The translations under genes were made by a program, and so were the position numbers. Under the pieces are notes generated by a model that saw only the letters and a list, made by a program, of their open reading frames with translations, was not told the DNA's origin and searched no databases. This document shows, in pieces, positions 22,715-31,012 of a stretch of DNA of 31,844 bases (position 1 is the stretch's first letter; each line of letters opens with the position of its first letter). The stretch spans positions 1-31,844 of the forward strand of contig CABVDJ010000027.1 in assembly GCA_902497025.1 (NCBI GenBank). The letters run 5' to 3'. The DNA is from an uncultured Collinsella sp. GTDB lineage: Bacteria > Actinomycetota > Coriobacteriia > Coriobacteriales > Coriobacteriaceae.

Positions 22715-24903
22715 TCGATGCGCCCGACCACGCCGCTCAGGGGCGGGGCAATCGTTCGACAGGGGTATGGCTCCTTGTCGCCCTGCTGGGGATAGCGCTC
22801 TCGGTTGTTGCCGGCATGATGAGCTACGGCTACACGACGGCCCAAGCCGAGCAGCGCTTTGCCGACGTTGTCGATTACGTGGCGACGCAGAGCCTTTCCT
22901 ACGATGCATTCAATAGCGCCTATACGACCAAAAACCTGATTCGCGTTATGGAGATCGCCGGAGAGACAGCGCGCGATATTGAGCGCGACGGTTCGGTGGA
23001 TAACGCCATGCTGGAGCAATATGCCGACCAGTTCAACGTGAGCGCACTGATCGTGACGGACGCATCGGGCAATTTGGTGTCCGAATCCTCGACGGATGGC
23101 GTGGGCTACGAGTCGCTCGCTACGTATCTCAAGGAAGCACCCGTGCTGGAGGTGGCAGCCCATCCGCTTAAGTCCTATACCGCCCGCATTACGCTTTCGG
23201 ATGATTCGGTTGCAGACATTGGTTGCGTGACCCGGCAAGATGGCGAGGGCATCGTTATCGCGGTCAGGCATCAGAGCGCGAAGGCAGTTGCAAGCAATAC
23301 GCTCAAACTGCAGAGCCTGCTCGGTGGTTATGAGACCATCGACAGCGGCAATATCGTGATCGAAAGCGATGGCAAAGTCGTTGCGACCAATGCCGTTGAA
23401 CCCACCATATTGGGCGTATTCAATCTGCCTGCAACGGATGTCTTTATTGTCGACGGTATTAAGGATCGATGCCTGCCCGGCAAAGTCCGACTGGTCAACG
23501 CCAGCGGCGAGTGGTATTTGGGCACATTTGGAAAAGCGCGCGGGTTCTACGTGTACACCTATGCCTCGGCGCGGCGCTACTTTGAGGTCGTCGCGGCTGT
23601 TGCTGCCGGCGTGCTGGTGCTCTACAGCGGTGTTATAGCCGTTGTTGTGATGGTGCGTCGCCGCGCTGATCGTCGACGTTTGACGGACTTGCTGCAGCAG
23701 GAGCGCGACTATGGCGACAAGCTGGCAAAGGCAGCGCGTGAGGCCTCGTCTGCCAACTCGGCAAAGACGGAGTTTTTGCGTCGCATGAGCCACGATTTGC
23801 GCACGCCCATCAACGGCATTCGCGGTATGGTTGAGGTCGGCGATGCCAATGCGGACGATCTTCAAAAGCAGACCGAGTGCCGCTCAAAGATCTGGACGGC
23901 ATCGGGACTGCTGCTCGACCTTGCCAACGAGGCCCTGGATATGAGTCGCCTGGAGAGCGGGCAGGTCGATCTGGAGCTTGTTCCCACAAACTTGGTGACC
24001 CTCAACCACGAGGTGCGCGATATTCTGGAGCGCCAGGCCGAGGAGCGTCTGGTGACAATTATCTGCGACCAGCAGACGCTTGATCATCCCTATGTGCGGG
24101 TGAGCGTGACGCACCTCAAGCGCTTGTTGCTCAATATTGCCGGCAATGCCGTCAAGTACAACCGCCAGGGCGGCTATGTTCGCCTGGTGTGCCGCGAGGT
24201 GGAGCCAGCGGATGGCGTCCCCGTCTATGAATACACGATCGCCGACAACGGTATTGGCATGAGCGAGGAGTTCCAACAGCGCCTCTACGAGCCGTTTTGC
24301 CGTGAGGAGCAACAGGTGGAAGGCGCTTCATCGGGAACTGGCCTGGGCGCGCCTATCGCAAAACAGTTGGTCGAGCTTATGGGCGGAACCATGAGCTTTA
24401 CGAGCGTCTTGGGGCAGGGGACGACGTTTACCATCCGCCTGCCGTTCGAGAAGTGCGACCGCTCCGAGATTCCTCAGGCAGTTCGCGTAGATGCGGGCGA
24501 CGGCGATGCGTTCCAGGGCCTGCGCGTTTTGCTCGTAGAGGATAACGATCTGAATGCCGAGATCGCGCAGTTTACGCTCAGCCGTGCCGGTGCCGTCGTG
24601 ACGCATGCTAAGGATGGCGAGTCTGCCGTCGAGATGTTTGCCGCGAGCGTGCCGTACGAGTACGACGTGGTGTTGATGGACATCATGATGCCCGGTATCG
24701 ACGGCCTTGAGGCCACGCGTCGAATTCGAACACTCGATCGCGAGGATGCCGCGACTACGCCGATTATCGCCGTGAGTGCCAACGCCTTTGCCGACGACCG
24801 CAGGCTTTCGCGTGAGGCGGGCATGGACGCGCACCTGAGTAAACCCGTGAGTTCGCAGGAGCTCGTTGAGGTGTTAGCGCACATCGCCGCCAACGCTTCA
24901 TAA
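22711..24903 (+). CDS. Hybrid sensor histidine kinase with C-terminal receiver
   Basis: The protein has 730 residues. Transmembrane helices at about 18-40 and 290-315 enclose an extracytoplasmic domain of about 250 residues (double-Cache-like by position, not recognised by motif). A coiled linker leads to HisKA with His361 in MSHDLRTPINGI. The ATPase domain shows NIAGNAVKYN, DNGIGM and SGTGLGAPIAKQL. The C-terminal receiver has the phospho-acceptor Asp657 (VVLMDIMMPGIDG) and the Lys in LSKPV. No histidine phosphotransfer domain or DNA-binding domain follows. Its ATG overlaps the stop of the solute-binding lipoprotein gene by four bases (ATGA), arguing for a joint receptor. The convergent protein encoded by 25494-28298 has the same kinase design. 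Confidence 0.93.
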   Translation: MIDAPDHAAQGRGNRSTGVWLLVALLGIALSVVAGMMSYGYTTAQAEQRFADVVDYVATQSLSYDAFNSAYTTKNLIRVMEIAGETARDIERDGSVDNAMLEQYADQFNVSALIVTDASGNLVSESSTDGVGYESLATYLKEAPVLEVAAHPLKSYTARITLSDDSVADIGCVTRQDGEGIVIAVRHQSAKAVASNTLKLQSLLGGYETIDSGNIVIESDGKVVATNAVEPTILGVFNLPATDVFIVDGIKDRCLPGKVRLVNASGEWYLGTFGKARGFYVYTYASARRYFEVVAAVAAGVLVLYSGVIAVVVMVRRRADRRRLTDLLQQERDYGDKLAKAAREASSANSAKTEFLRRMSHDLRTPINGIRGMVEVGDANADDLQKQTECRSKIWTASGLLLDLANEALDMSRLESGQVDLELVPTNLVTLNHEVRDILERQAEERLVTIICDQQTLDHPYVRVSVTHLKRLLLNIAGNAVKYNRQGGYVRLVCREVEPADGVPVYEYTIADNGIGMSEEFQQRLYEPFCREEQQVEGASSGTGLGAPIAKQLVELMGGTMSFTSVLGQGTTFTIRLPFEKCDRSEIPQAVRVDAGDGDAFQGLRVLLVEDNDLNAEIAQFTLSRAGAVVTHAKDGESAVEMFAASVPYEYDVVLMDIMMPGIDGLEATRRIRTLDREDAATTPIIAVSANAFADDRRLSREAGMDAHLSKPVSSQELVEVLAHIAANAS

Positions 24904-24907
24904 GCAT

Positions 24908-24943
24908 AGGGCCCGGTTCCAAGGTGGGTTGGAACCGGGCCCT
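24908..24943. terminator. Bidirectional terminator between the two sensory operons
   Basis: A perfect 15-bp stem, AGGGCCCGGTTCCAA (24908-24922) with TTGGAACCGGGCCCT (24929-24943), has a six-base loop. It lies just after the plus-strand kinase stop and downstream of the minus-strand flavoprotein gene, so it can end both transcripts. The flanking T runs are short. Confidence 0.85.
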
Positions 24944-24973
24944 ATTGCTATTTGTGAGGTCTGCTCTTGAGGC

Positions 24974-25453
24974 TTATTTTTCCTGAATCTGCTTACCGCA
25001 AAGATGCTCAATCGTAATCTCGTAGAGCTGGACGCCCTTAATGTCCTTGGCGATTTCCTCTTCGACTTCTTCGGCAGAAGGGTAGTACTTAAGGGCGAGC
25101 TGGCGGACTTTGTCCTCGATAAACGCGGGGGTGTCATTCGCCAGGCGACAACGGCCAAAGACGACGGTGCTCATAACGTAGGGAGCCCAGTCGCCGTCCT
25201 GGTACCACTCGTTGCCGTAAACGGTAAAGCAGACCTTGTCATCGCGCTTGAGTGCGTCGACCTTGTGGCCGGCTTTGGCGCCATGGAAATAAATCTTGTC
25301 GTGCTCGGCGTCAAAGAAGTAGTTGACGGGAATGGCGTACGGGTAGCCATCGTCACCGTTGACGGCAAAGACGCCGCGCTTGCAGGTGGCGAGCAGTTTA
25401 CGCGCTTCCTCGTCGGTGATGGCGCGTTTCTTTCGACGTAAGGGCCTAAACAT
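24974..25453 (-). CDS. Pyridoxamine-phosphate-oxidase-fold flavoprotein (NimA-like)
   Basis: The protein has 159 residues, with AAGGAAG before the ATG. The split-barrel FMN-binding fold is recognisable: ITDEEARKLLATCKRGVFAV, GYPYAIPVNYFFD, KIYFHGAKAGHKVDALKRDD and KVCFTVYG. These features are those of the NimA/5-nitroimidazole-reductase-like family, whose members act as FMN-dependent reductases on various small substrates, including nitro compounds. The gene starts 40 bases after the stop of the large sensory kinase on the same strand, so it is probably its target or at least cotranscribed. Substrate and any drug effect cannot be told from sequence alone. Confidence 0.85.
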   Translation of the reverse strand: MFRPLRRKKRAITDEEARKLLATCKRGVFAVNGDDGYPYAIPVNYFFDAEHDKIYFHGAKAGHKVDALKRDDKVCFTVYGNEWYQDGDWAPYVMSTVVFGRCRLANDTPAFIEDKVRQLALKYYPSAEEVEEEIAKDIKGVQLYEITIEHLCGKQIQEK

Positions 25454-25493
25454 CGTTGGCTTCCTTTCTGGTCGTGCGTGGTTGCTGCAAAAA

Positions 25494-28298
25494 CTATAGC
25501 GAAACGGATCCGTTTTTCTTGATGCGGGCGAGTATGTTTTTGAGCTTGTTAAAGTCGAGCGGTTTGGACAGATGGGCGTTCATGCCGGCGTCGTGTGCCG
25601 CCTTGGCGTCCTCGGCAAAGGCATTGGCGGTGAGCGCGATGATGGGGATATCGGCTGCATCGACCTTCTCGCTCAGGCGAATCGCGCGGGTTGCCTCGTA
25701 GCCGTCCATGTCCGGCATCATAATGTCCATCAGGATCGCATCGAAGCTGCCGGCGGGATGAGACAGGTACAGATCGACGACTTCGTTGCCGTTGACGGCG
25801 CGGGTGACCACGACGCCCTCGGATTCTAGCAGCGTCTGTGCAATCTCGGCATTCAATTCGTTGTCTTCGGCGAGCAGCACGTTCATGTCGGCGAGCGAGC
25901 AGTCGAGCGCCCTCTCGACCGTATTCGCCCGCGCCCGGGGGTTCTTGTCGATATCGAGCGGAATTTCCACGTAGAACGTGGTGCCCACATGGAGTTCGCT
26001 GGTGACTTCGATGGTGCCGCCCATCAGTTCAATAAGCGACTTGACGATTGGCATGCCCATGCCGGTTCCTTGGAACTTGCTGCGCGCATCGTCTCCTTCT
26101 TGGGCAAACGGCTCATAGATATGCTTTAAAAACTCGGGAGCCATGCCAATGCCGGTATCCGAAACGCTAAAGCAAAAGAGCGCGCGCCCGTTATCGAGTG
26201 GCTTGGTCTTTGAACTAAAGGTGACGGAGCCGCCGTGCTTGTTGTACTTAATGCTGTTGTCTAACAGGTTGATCATGATCTGTCGGATATGGGTGGGACT
26301 GCCGATCATGTATGGCCCCGTGGCGTACGGCAGACTATTGTCCTGCATTGTGATGCCGTTGCTGGACGCGCGGAGCTTGCACAGCACCAGCGTATCGTCA
26401 CAGAGCTCTTTGAGGTTAAAAGGCACATGTTCCAGTGTTAGCTTGCGGTCTTCGATTTTTCCCATCTCGAGGATGTCGTTGATCAGCGAGAGCAGGTGAT
26501 TGGCGGCAACGCGCGCCTTGGCACGGCTCTCGCGGGCGACTTGCATATCGCCTTCCTTCAATTCCTCGATCTCGATAAGGCCCAGGATGCCGTTGAGCGG
26601 CGTGCGGATGTCGTGGCTCATGCGCGTGAGGAACGCCGTCTTAGCGGCGTTGGCGGCATCGGCTTTTTTGCGCTCGGTTCGAGCGCGCACGAGCGCCCAG
26701 ATGAGCAGGACGATGCCGACCGACAACATACCGATGAGGGTAGCTGCAATGGCGGTGCGGTTGCGAAAAAGGAATTGAAGCGTGTTGGATTCCTGGGCCG
26801 TGTACGACGTGGAGGAGAAATTGCTTGCGGAGAGCGATTCTCCGGCATTGATGATGCCCTTGTTGATGATTCCCAACAGCTCGGGTTTTCCGCGCGAAAT
26901 CCAGCACGAGAGCTCACAGGTGTCAGGGAGCTCGGTCGTCTCGCAGTCCTCGAGATCGTAACGGTCACCGATGGTTTTTACGCGTGAACTGGGAGCGACG
27001 ATGCAGTGCGCCGTTCCCTTCCTGAGGGCGTCGAACGCTTCATCGTCGGATTGGTATTCGGTTACGGTTGCTGTGGGGAACAGACTTTCAAGTGCATTTT
27101 TGTTGACAAACGATGATTTGGTACAGGCGATGTTCTGAAGGTCTTTGTTCAGGTTGCTGCCGGTGTGGATGGCGGTGAGGGATATGGTCCCCAACGATAC
27201 CGACTGCACAACGCCTGTTTGCTCGGCAAACCAGTAATCTCGGTATACCGGCAGCGCAACGTCTATGCTTCCCTTTGACAGGGCCTTTGACATCATCTTG
27301 TAGCTATCAAAGGCGACGGTTTTGACCGTAATGCCAAATTTATCGTGCAGCGTCGTCGCAAGCGATGCGAGCGAGCCTTCCATTTCGCCGTCTTCGTCCT
27401 CGTTGCAGTAGGGGAGTTTGCCCGTAATGTAGCCGAGCGTGATGGCGTTGTTGTTTGCTTTGAGCCAGGAACATTCGGGGCCGTTGAGCGATGATGAACC
27501 GCTGTTTTGGGTCGAGTAGCTAGATTTGACTTCGTCGTTATAGCGTGGGTTGACGCGGGCGATTGCCGACATAGCGGCATTGATGTCGTCCATCAGGTCG
27601 GGGCGGCTTTTGGGGACGGCAAAATAGTAGTCGCTCGAACCAATGTAGAACATGGGGGAGGCGCTGGGCGACGAGGTCGTGTCGTTCATGATGATGGCAT
27701 CGACCTCGTTGTTTGCGAGTGCGTCAAAGAGGGCACCGCCAGTGTCGATTTCTTTATAGGTGCAGGTAATGCCTTCGTTGGCGAGCCACTGCTGGCCAAC
27801 GAAGGTTTGCATAACGTCGGGGTTGCAGCCGATGGTAAGGCCTTGGAGCGCTTGGGGGTCACCCTTGGCCAGATCGTCGCGCTCGGGCCTGGCATAGATG
27901 TAGTAGCGCTCGGTGCCCTCGGGGTTCGAGGAAAAGAGCAGCTTTTGGGCGCGTTCCTCGGAGTAGGAGATGTTGGGCATGAGGTCGATCTCGCCCGCCT
28001 CGAGCATGTCCATAAGCTCGGCGAAGGTGCCGGAGACGTATTCGTACTGCCAGCCGGGTGTGTAGTACGAGAGGGTCTGGAGGTACTCGTAACCCCATCC
28101 CGAGAGACGCTCGCCGGGGGTGCCGTCCTGGAAGCCCTCGTTGTTGACAAGCCAACCAACGCGGACCGTTTTGACCTGCTGATCGGTATTGGCGGCATAG
28201 GCGGGGGCGGGCATGATGGTGCTCAGTACGGCGAGCACGGCAAGCGCGACGGCCAAGGTGCGATATATAACTGAACGAAGGACAGCGGAAGCTCTCAC
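25494..28298 (-). CDS. Hybrid histidine kinase with two fused solute-binding sensor domains
   Basis: The protein has 934 residues from GTG at 28298, chosen because AGGA is six bases upstream; TTG at 28304 is too close to it. A signal sequence (VALAVLAVLSTIMPAPAYA) is followed by two tandem family-3 solute-binding domains (about 35-265 and 280-495). A transmembrane helix lies at about 518-540. HisKA follows with His562 in MSHDIRTPLNGI, then ATPase motifs (NLLDNSIKYN, DTGIGMAPEF, GTGMGMPIVKSL). A C-terminal receiver has Asp858 (ILMDIMMPDMDG). The architecture is EvgS/BvgS-like, but the C-terminal phosphotransfer domain is absent. It is the fused counterpart of the lipoprotein plus kinase pair at 21845-24903. 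The ligand and downstream regulator are unknown. Confidence 0.93.
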   Translation of the reverse strand: MRASAVLRSVIYRTLAVALAVLAVLSTIMPAPAYAANTDQQVKTVRVGWLVNNEGFQDGTPGERLSGWGYEYLQTLSYYTPGWQYEYVSGTFAELMDMLEAGEIDLMPNISYSEERAQKLLFSSNPEGTERYYIYARPERDDLAKGDPQALQGLTIGCNPDVMQTFVGQQWLANEGITCTYKEIDTGGALFDALANNEVDAIIMNDTTSSPSASPMFYIGSSDYYFAVPKSRPDLMDDINAAMSAIARVNPRYNDEVKSSYSTQNSGSSSLNGPECSWLKANNNAITLGYITGKLPYCNEDEDGEMEGSLASLATTLHDKFGITVKTVAFDSYKMMSKALSKGSIDVALPVYRDYWFAEQTGVVQSVSLGTISLTAIHTGSNLNKDLQNIACTKSSFVNKNALESLFPTATVTEYQSDDEAFDALRKGTAHCIVAPSSRVKTIGDRYDLEDCETTELPDTCELSCWISRGKPELLGIINKGIINAGESLSASNFSSTSYTAQESNTLQFLFRNRTAIAATLIGMLSVGIVLLIWALVRARTERKKADAANAAKTAFLTRMSHDIRTPLNGILGLIEIEELKEGDMQVARESRAKARVAANHLLSLINDILEMGKIEDRKLTLEHVPFNLKELCDDTLVLCKLRASSNGITMQDNSLPYATGPYMIGSPTHIRQIMINLLDNSIKYNKHGGSVTFSSKTKPLDNGRALFCFSVSDTGIGMAPEFLKHIYEPFAQEGDDARSKFQGTGMGMPIVKSLIELMGGTIEVTSELHVGTTFYVEIPLDIDKNPRARANTVERALDCSLADMNVLLAEDNELNAEIAQTLLESEGVVVTRAVNGNEVVDLYLSHPAGSFDAILMDIMMPDMDGYEATRAIRLSEKVDAADIPIIALTANAFAEDAKAAHDAGMNAHLSKPLDFNKLKNILARIKKNGSVSL

Positions 28299-28385
28299 AT
28301 GCAATCCTAACGAATCGAGACATTACCGCATAAGGATACCAGCTCAGCCTGCCCAGTCGGCAGCTGCACCGCTAAACGGTCCCGC

Positions 28386-28416
28386 CCGGCAGTTGGGGAC
28401 AGTCCCTTTCTGCCGG
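28386..28416. repeat. GGGACAGT-type nested palindrome in a divergent promoter region
   Basis: Outer arms CCGGCAG (28386-28392) and CTGCCGG (28410-28416) enclose GGGACAGTCCC (28396-28406). The core GGGACAGTCCCTTT is shared, except one base, with the hairpin at 16118-16140, suggesting a dispersed repeat family. It lies between the divergent kinase and channel genes. Confidence 0.55.
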
Positions 28417-28496
28417 CACAAAAGGAGCGTTCCTAACTGTCGGTTGTGGGACAATATCGAGCGAATGTGATTGGGCGTCTGGGAAAAGGGGTCGCG

Positions 28497-28922
28497 ATGA
28501 ACAGGTTGAGGACGCTTGCCGATGTGCTGCGACAGGCTGGCTTTGCACGCATCACGGGCCTGTTTCTTATCTTTTACCTGCTGTGCTCGACGGCTGTCTG
28601 GCTGTCCGAGCCTACGACACTCACCTTTGGTGATGGCCTGTGGTTTAGCTTTGAGACGGTCTCGACGATCGGCTTTGGCGATATCCCAGCAGAAACGCCG
28701 GTTGCCCGCGGCATTACCGTCATCCTAAGCGTCATCAGTATCTTCTATATCGCCATGCTTACGGGCGTGGCGGTGAACTACTGCAATACGCTCATCAAGC
28801 TGCGCCAAAAGGACACTATGGCGCGCTTTATGGACGATCTTGAGCATTTGGAGGAGCTCGATCGTGACGAGCTCGCCGACCTGTCGCGCCGCGTGCGCGA
28901 ATATCGCCGCCGCCAACGCTAG
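28497..28922 (+). CDS. Two-transmembrane potassium channel
   Basis: The protein has 141 residues from ATG at 28497, with AAAGGGG upstream. An in-frame GTG at 28467 is a possible longer start, since a CAATAT -10-like hexamer lies just before it. A first helix (about 18-36) is followed by a pore helix and selectivity filter TIGFGD (57-62, in SFETVSTIGFGDIP), a recognised variant of TVGYGD. A second helix spans about 72-95. The cytoplasmic tail is short, charged and helical (MDDLEHLEELDRDELADLSR) and has no RCK domain. Four subunits would form the pore. The gene ends 35 bases before the LOG-family gene, so they may share a transcript. Confidence 0.88.
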   Translation: MNRLRTLADVLRQAGFARITGLFLIFYLLCSTAVWLSEPTTLTFGDGLWFSFETVSTIGFGDIPAETPVARGITVILSVISIFYIAMLTGVAVNYCNTLIKLRQKDTMARFMDDLEHLEELDRDELADLSRRVREYRRRQR

Positions 28923-28957
28923 AACGGGCGCCGCGCGTCACGATTGGGGGACTGAAT

Positions 28958-29491
28958 ATGAATATCACCGTGTATCTGGGTGCCAGCGTTGGTAACGACC
29001 CAGCGTTTCTGCCCGCGCTGCAGGAGCTGGGCAACTGGATTGGCTCCAACGGACACGCGCTGGTATACGGCGGGTCCAAGTCGGGCCTGATGGGTGCGCT
29101 CGCCGATAGCGTGCTCGAGGCAGGTGGACATGTGACGGGTGTTGAGCCGAGCTTTTTTATCGAGGCCGAGTTTCAGCATGACGGTATCGACGACCTTATC
29201 GTGACGAGCGATATGGCCGAGCGCAAGGCCAAGATGATTGAGCTCGGCGATGCGTTCATCGCCTTTCCTGGTGGGACGGGCACGCTCGAGGAGATTGCCG
29301 AGGTCATGTCCGCGGTGTCGTTGGGGCATCTCGATGCGCCGTGCATTTTGTACAACCTGAACGGTTACTACAACGACCTCAAGGCGCTGCTCGGGCACAT
29401 GATTGATAAGGGGCTTTCGAGCCTGAAGCGCCAGCACGGTATCTACTTTGCCGACGATTTGCGCGAGATTGCCTCGATTATCAACGGATAA
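28958..29491 (+). CDS. LOG-family protein (cytokinin-type phosphoribohydrolase fold)
   Basis: The protein has 177 residues. It has the Rossmann-type LOG/TIGR00730 fold: ITVYLGASVGNDPAFLPAL, VYGGSKSGLMGALADSVLEAG, the conserved RKAKMIELGDAFIAFPGG and the diagnostic PGGTGTLEE motif. Family members hydrolyse nucleoside 5'-monophosphates to base and ribose phosphate; in many bacteria the physiological substrate is unclear, so a role in nucleotide clean-up is an inference. Length is usual. The ribosome binding site is modest (GGGGGAC). It lies 35 bases after the channel gene and is likely cotranscribed with it. Confidence 0.9.
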   Translation: MNITVYLGASVGNDPAFLPALQELGNWIGSNGHALVYGGSKSGLMGALADSVLEAGGHVTGVEPSFFIEAEFQHDGIDDLIVTSDMAERKAKMIELGDAFIAFPGGTGTLEEIAEVMSAVSLGHLDAPCILYNLNGYYNDLKALLGHMIDKGLSSLKRQHGIYFADDLREIASIING

Positions 29492-29571
29492 GTCTTGAGC
29501 CTGCCCCACTATGGCTCCCAATGGTGCCGTTTGCGGCGCAGGTGGTTGGCTCGTTCGGGTAACGCTCGCTC

Positions 29572-29577
29572 TACAAT
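29572..29577 (+). promoter_or_regulatory. -10 element of the ClC-family channel gene
   Basis: TACAAT lies 40 bases before the ATG at 29617, and GGGAGG precedes that ATG. The nearest TTGGCT is 20 bases upstream of the hexamer, so the -35 is weak or absent. Confidence 0.4.
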
Positions 29578-29616
29578 AAAACGTATCTATGTCGACTTTG
29601 ACCGCGGGAGGACCCG

Positions 29617-30921
29617 ATGGATAACCTTGCCAAACCCACAAACCGCGCGCTGTTTTTAGTTAGCGTTGCCGTGACCGGTGCGTTCGCAGGTGCCGCAGTC
29701 TGGCTGTTCTTCTTTGCGATGGAGCACGGCATCGACTATCTATGGACCGAGATTCCACACGCGCTGGGCGTCGCTTCGCCCGAGCTTGCCAGCGGCCCGT
29801 TTGGCTTTCTGCCATACCCGTTTTTCGTCTGCCTGCTGGGCGGCCTGCTGATCGGTCTGTACGAAAAGACGACGGGCACCAAGACCGATGACCTCAACCA
29901 GGTGATGGCCAAGGTAAAGCGCGATGGACGCTACCCGTACGACAATCTGGGCAAGCTTTCGCTCGCGGCATTGCTGCCGCTGCTGTTTGGCGGCAGCATT
30001 GGACCGGAGGCCGGCCTGACCGGCGTCATCGCGGGTCTGTGCAGCTGGGTCGGCGATCGCATGCGTCGCTTTGGCGCCGAGTTTAGGGAGCTCACGCTGC
30101 TGGGCACCCAGGCTGCCCTGACGGCACTCTTTACCGCGCCCGTCTTTGGCTTTGTGGCGCCGCTTGCCGGAAGTACTGACGGCCAGGGCGAAGACGCCGA
30201 CGATGAGTCCGCGTCCGGCGAGATCACCATCAAGCTGCCCAAGGCGCAAAAGACGGTGGTCTACGGCATTGCGATTGCCGGTGGTCTGGGCACCTACCTG
30301 CTGCTCGGCCAGCTCATGGGCGGCGGCATGGGCATGCCGAGGTTCGAGGCCGCCGTGGTGGGCAACCTGGAACTTGTCTGGCTCATTCCGCTGGCGTTGG
30401 TCGGCACCGTTTGCGGATGGCTGTACTTTGTCTCTGAGCATGCGAGCGAGGCGCTGTCTCATGCAATAGGGGAGCGTCCTGTCGTCAAGGCCATGCTAGC
30501 CGGTCTGGCGCTCGCCATCTGTGGCACGGTTCTGCCCTACACCATGTTTGCCGGCGAGACCCAGGCCGACGTGCTCATGGAGACCTACCTGACCATTCCC
30601 GCTGGCGTGCTTATCGCGACCGGTCTTGTTAAGGCCATGCTGACGCCCGCCCTCATCAACCTTGGTTGGCGTGGCGGCCACTTCTTCCCGGTTATCTTCT
30701 CGGGTGTGAGCCTGGGCTACGGCCTTGCCATCCTCACCGGCGCCAATCCGGTCTTTTGCGTCGCCGTCTGCACGGCATCGACGATGGGCGCCGTCATGCG
30801 CCAGCCGGTCATGGTCGTGGGTCTGCTGCTCATGTGCTTCTCACTCAAGGGTATCGTCTGCATGATCATTGCGGCCGTCATCGCCGCCGGCATTCCGCTG
30901 CCCAAGCCGCTGCGCAAGTAG
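29617..30921 (+). CDS. ClC-family chloride channel
   Basis: The protein has 434 residues and about ten hydrophobic helices. The ClC hallmark appears as FGGSIGPEAGLTG (Ser127-Ile128-Gly129-Pro130-Glu131). In the antiporter ClC-ec1 the corresponding motif is GREGP with a gating glutamate (Glu148); here that position is Ile128. Loss of this glutamate usually means channel-like or uncoupled conduction. Later segments (WRGGHFFPVIFSGVSLGYGL, then CTASTMGAVMRQPVMVV) fit the second half of the ClC fold. There is a hydrophilic insertion near residue 188-205 (STDGQGEDADDESASGE). No C-terminal CBS domains are present. The start has a good GGGAGG. The ion is probably chloride or fluoride, from family membership; the specificity is not determined. 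Confidence 0.88.
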   Translation: MDNLAKPTNRALFLVSVAVTGAFAGAAVWLFFFAMEHGIDYLWTEIPHALGVASPELASGPFGFLPYPFFVCLLGGLLIGLYEKTTGTKTDDLNQVMAKVKRDGRYPYDNLGKLSLAALLPLLFGGSIGPEAGLTGVIAGLCSWVGDRMRRFGAEFRELTLLGTQAALTALFTAPVFGFVAPLAGSTDGQGEDADDESASGEITIKLPKAQKTVVYGIAIAGGLGTYLLLGQLMGGGMGMPRFEAAVVGNLELVWLIPLALVGTVCGWLYFVSEHASEALSHAIGERPVVKAMLAGLALAICGTVLPYTMFAGETQADVLMETYLTIPAGVLIATGLVKAMLTPALINLGWRGGHFFPVIFSGVSLGYGLAILTGANPVFCVAVCTASTMGAVMRQPVMVVGLLLMCFSLKGIVCMIIAAVIAAGIPLPKPLRK

Positions 30922-31012
30922 TACGGTGGCGCACGCCAGGGACATGCCGTTTGCCACGGATTTGCGGGGAGGGGGGGGCGATCGCGCCCTTCGTGGATTG
31001 AGACTCGCGTGA

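Noticed and set aside
22618..23865. 415-codon minus-strand frame
   Set aside because: Antisense to the hybrid kinase gene; composition is that of a shadow frame.
30971..30978. Run of eight G between the ClC and ABC-2 genes
   Set aside because: The nearby GGGCG/CGCCC stem is only five pairs and no T run follows, so it is neither a clear terminator nor evidence of phase variation, as no coding frame crosses it.
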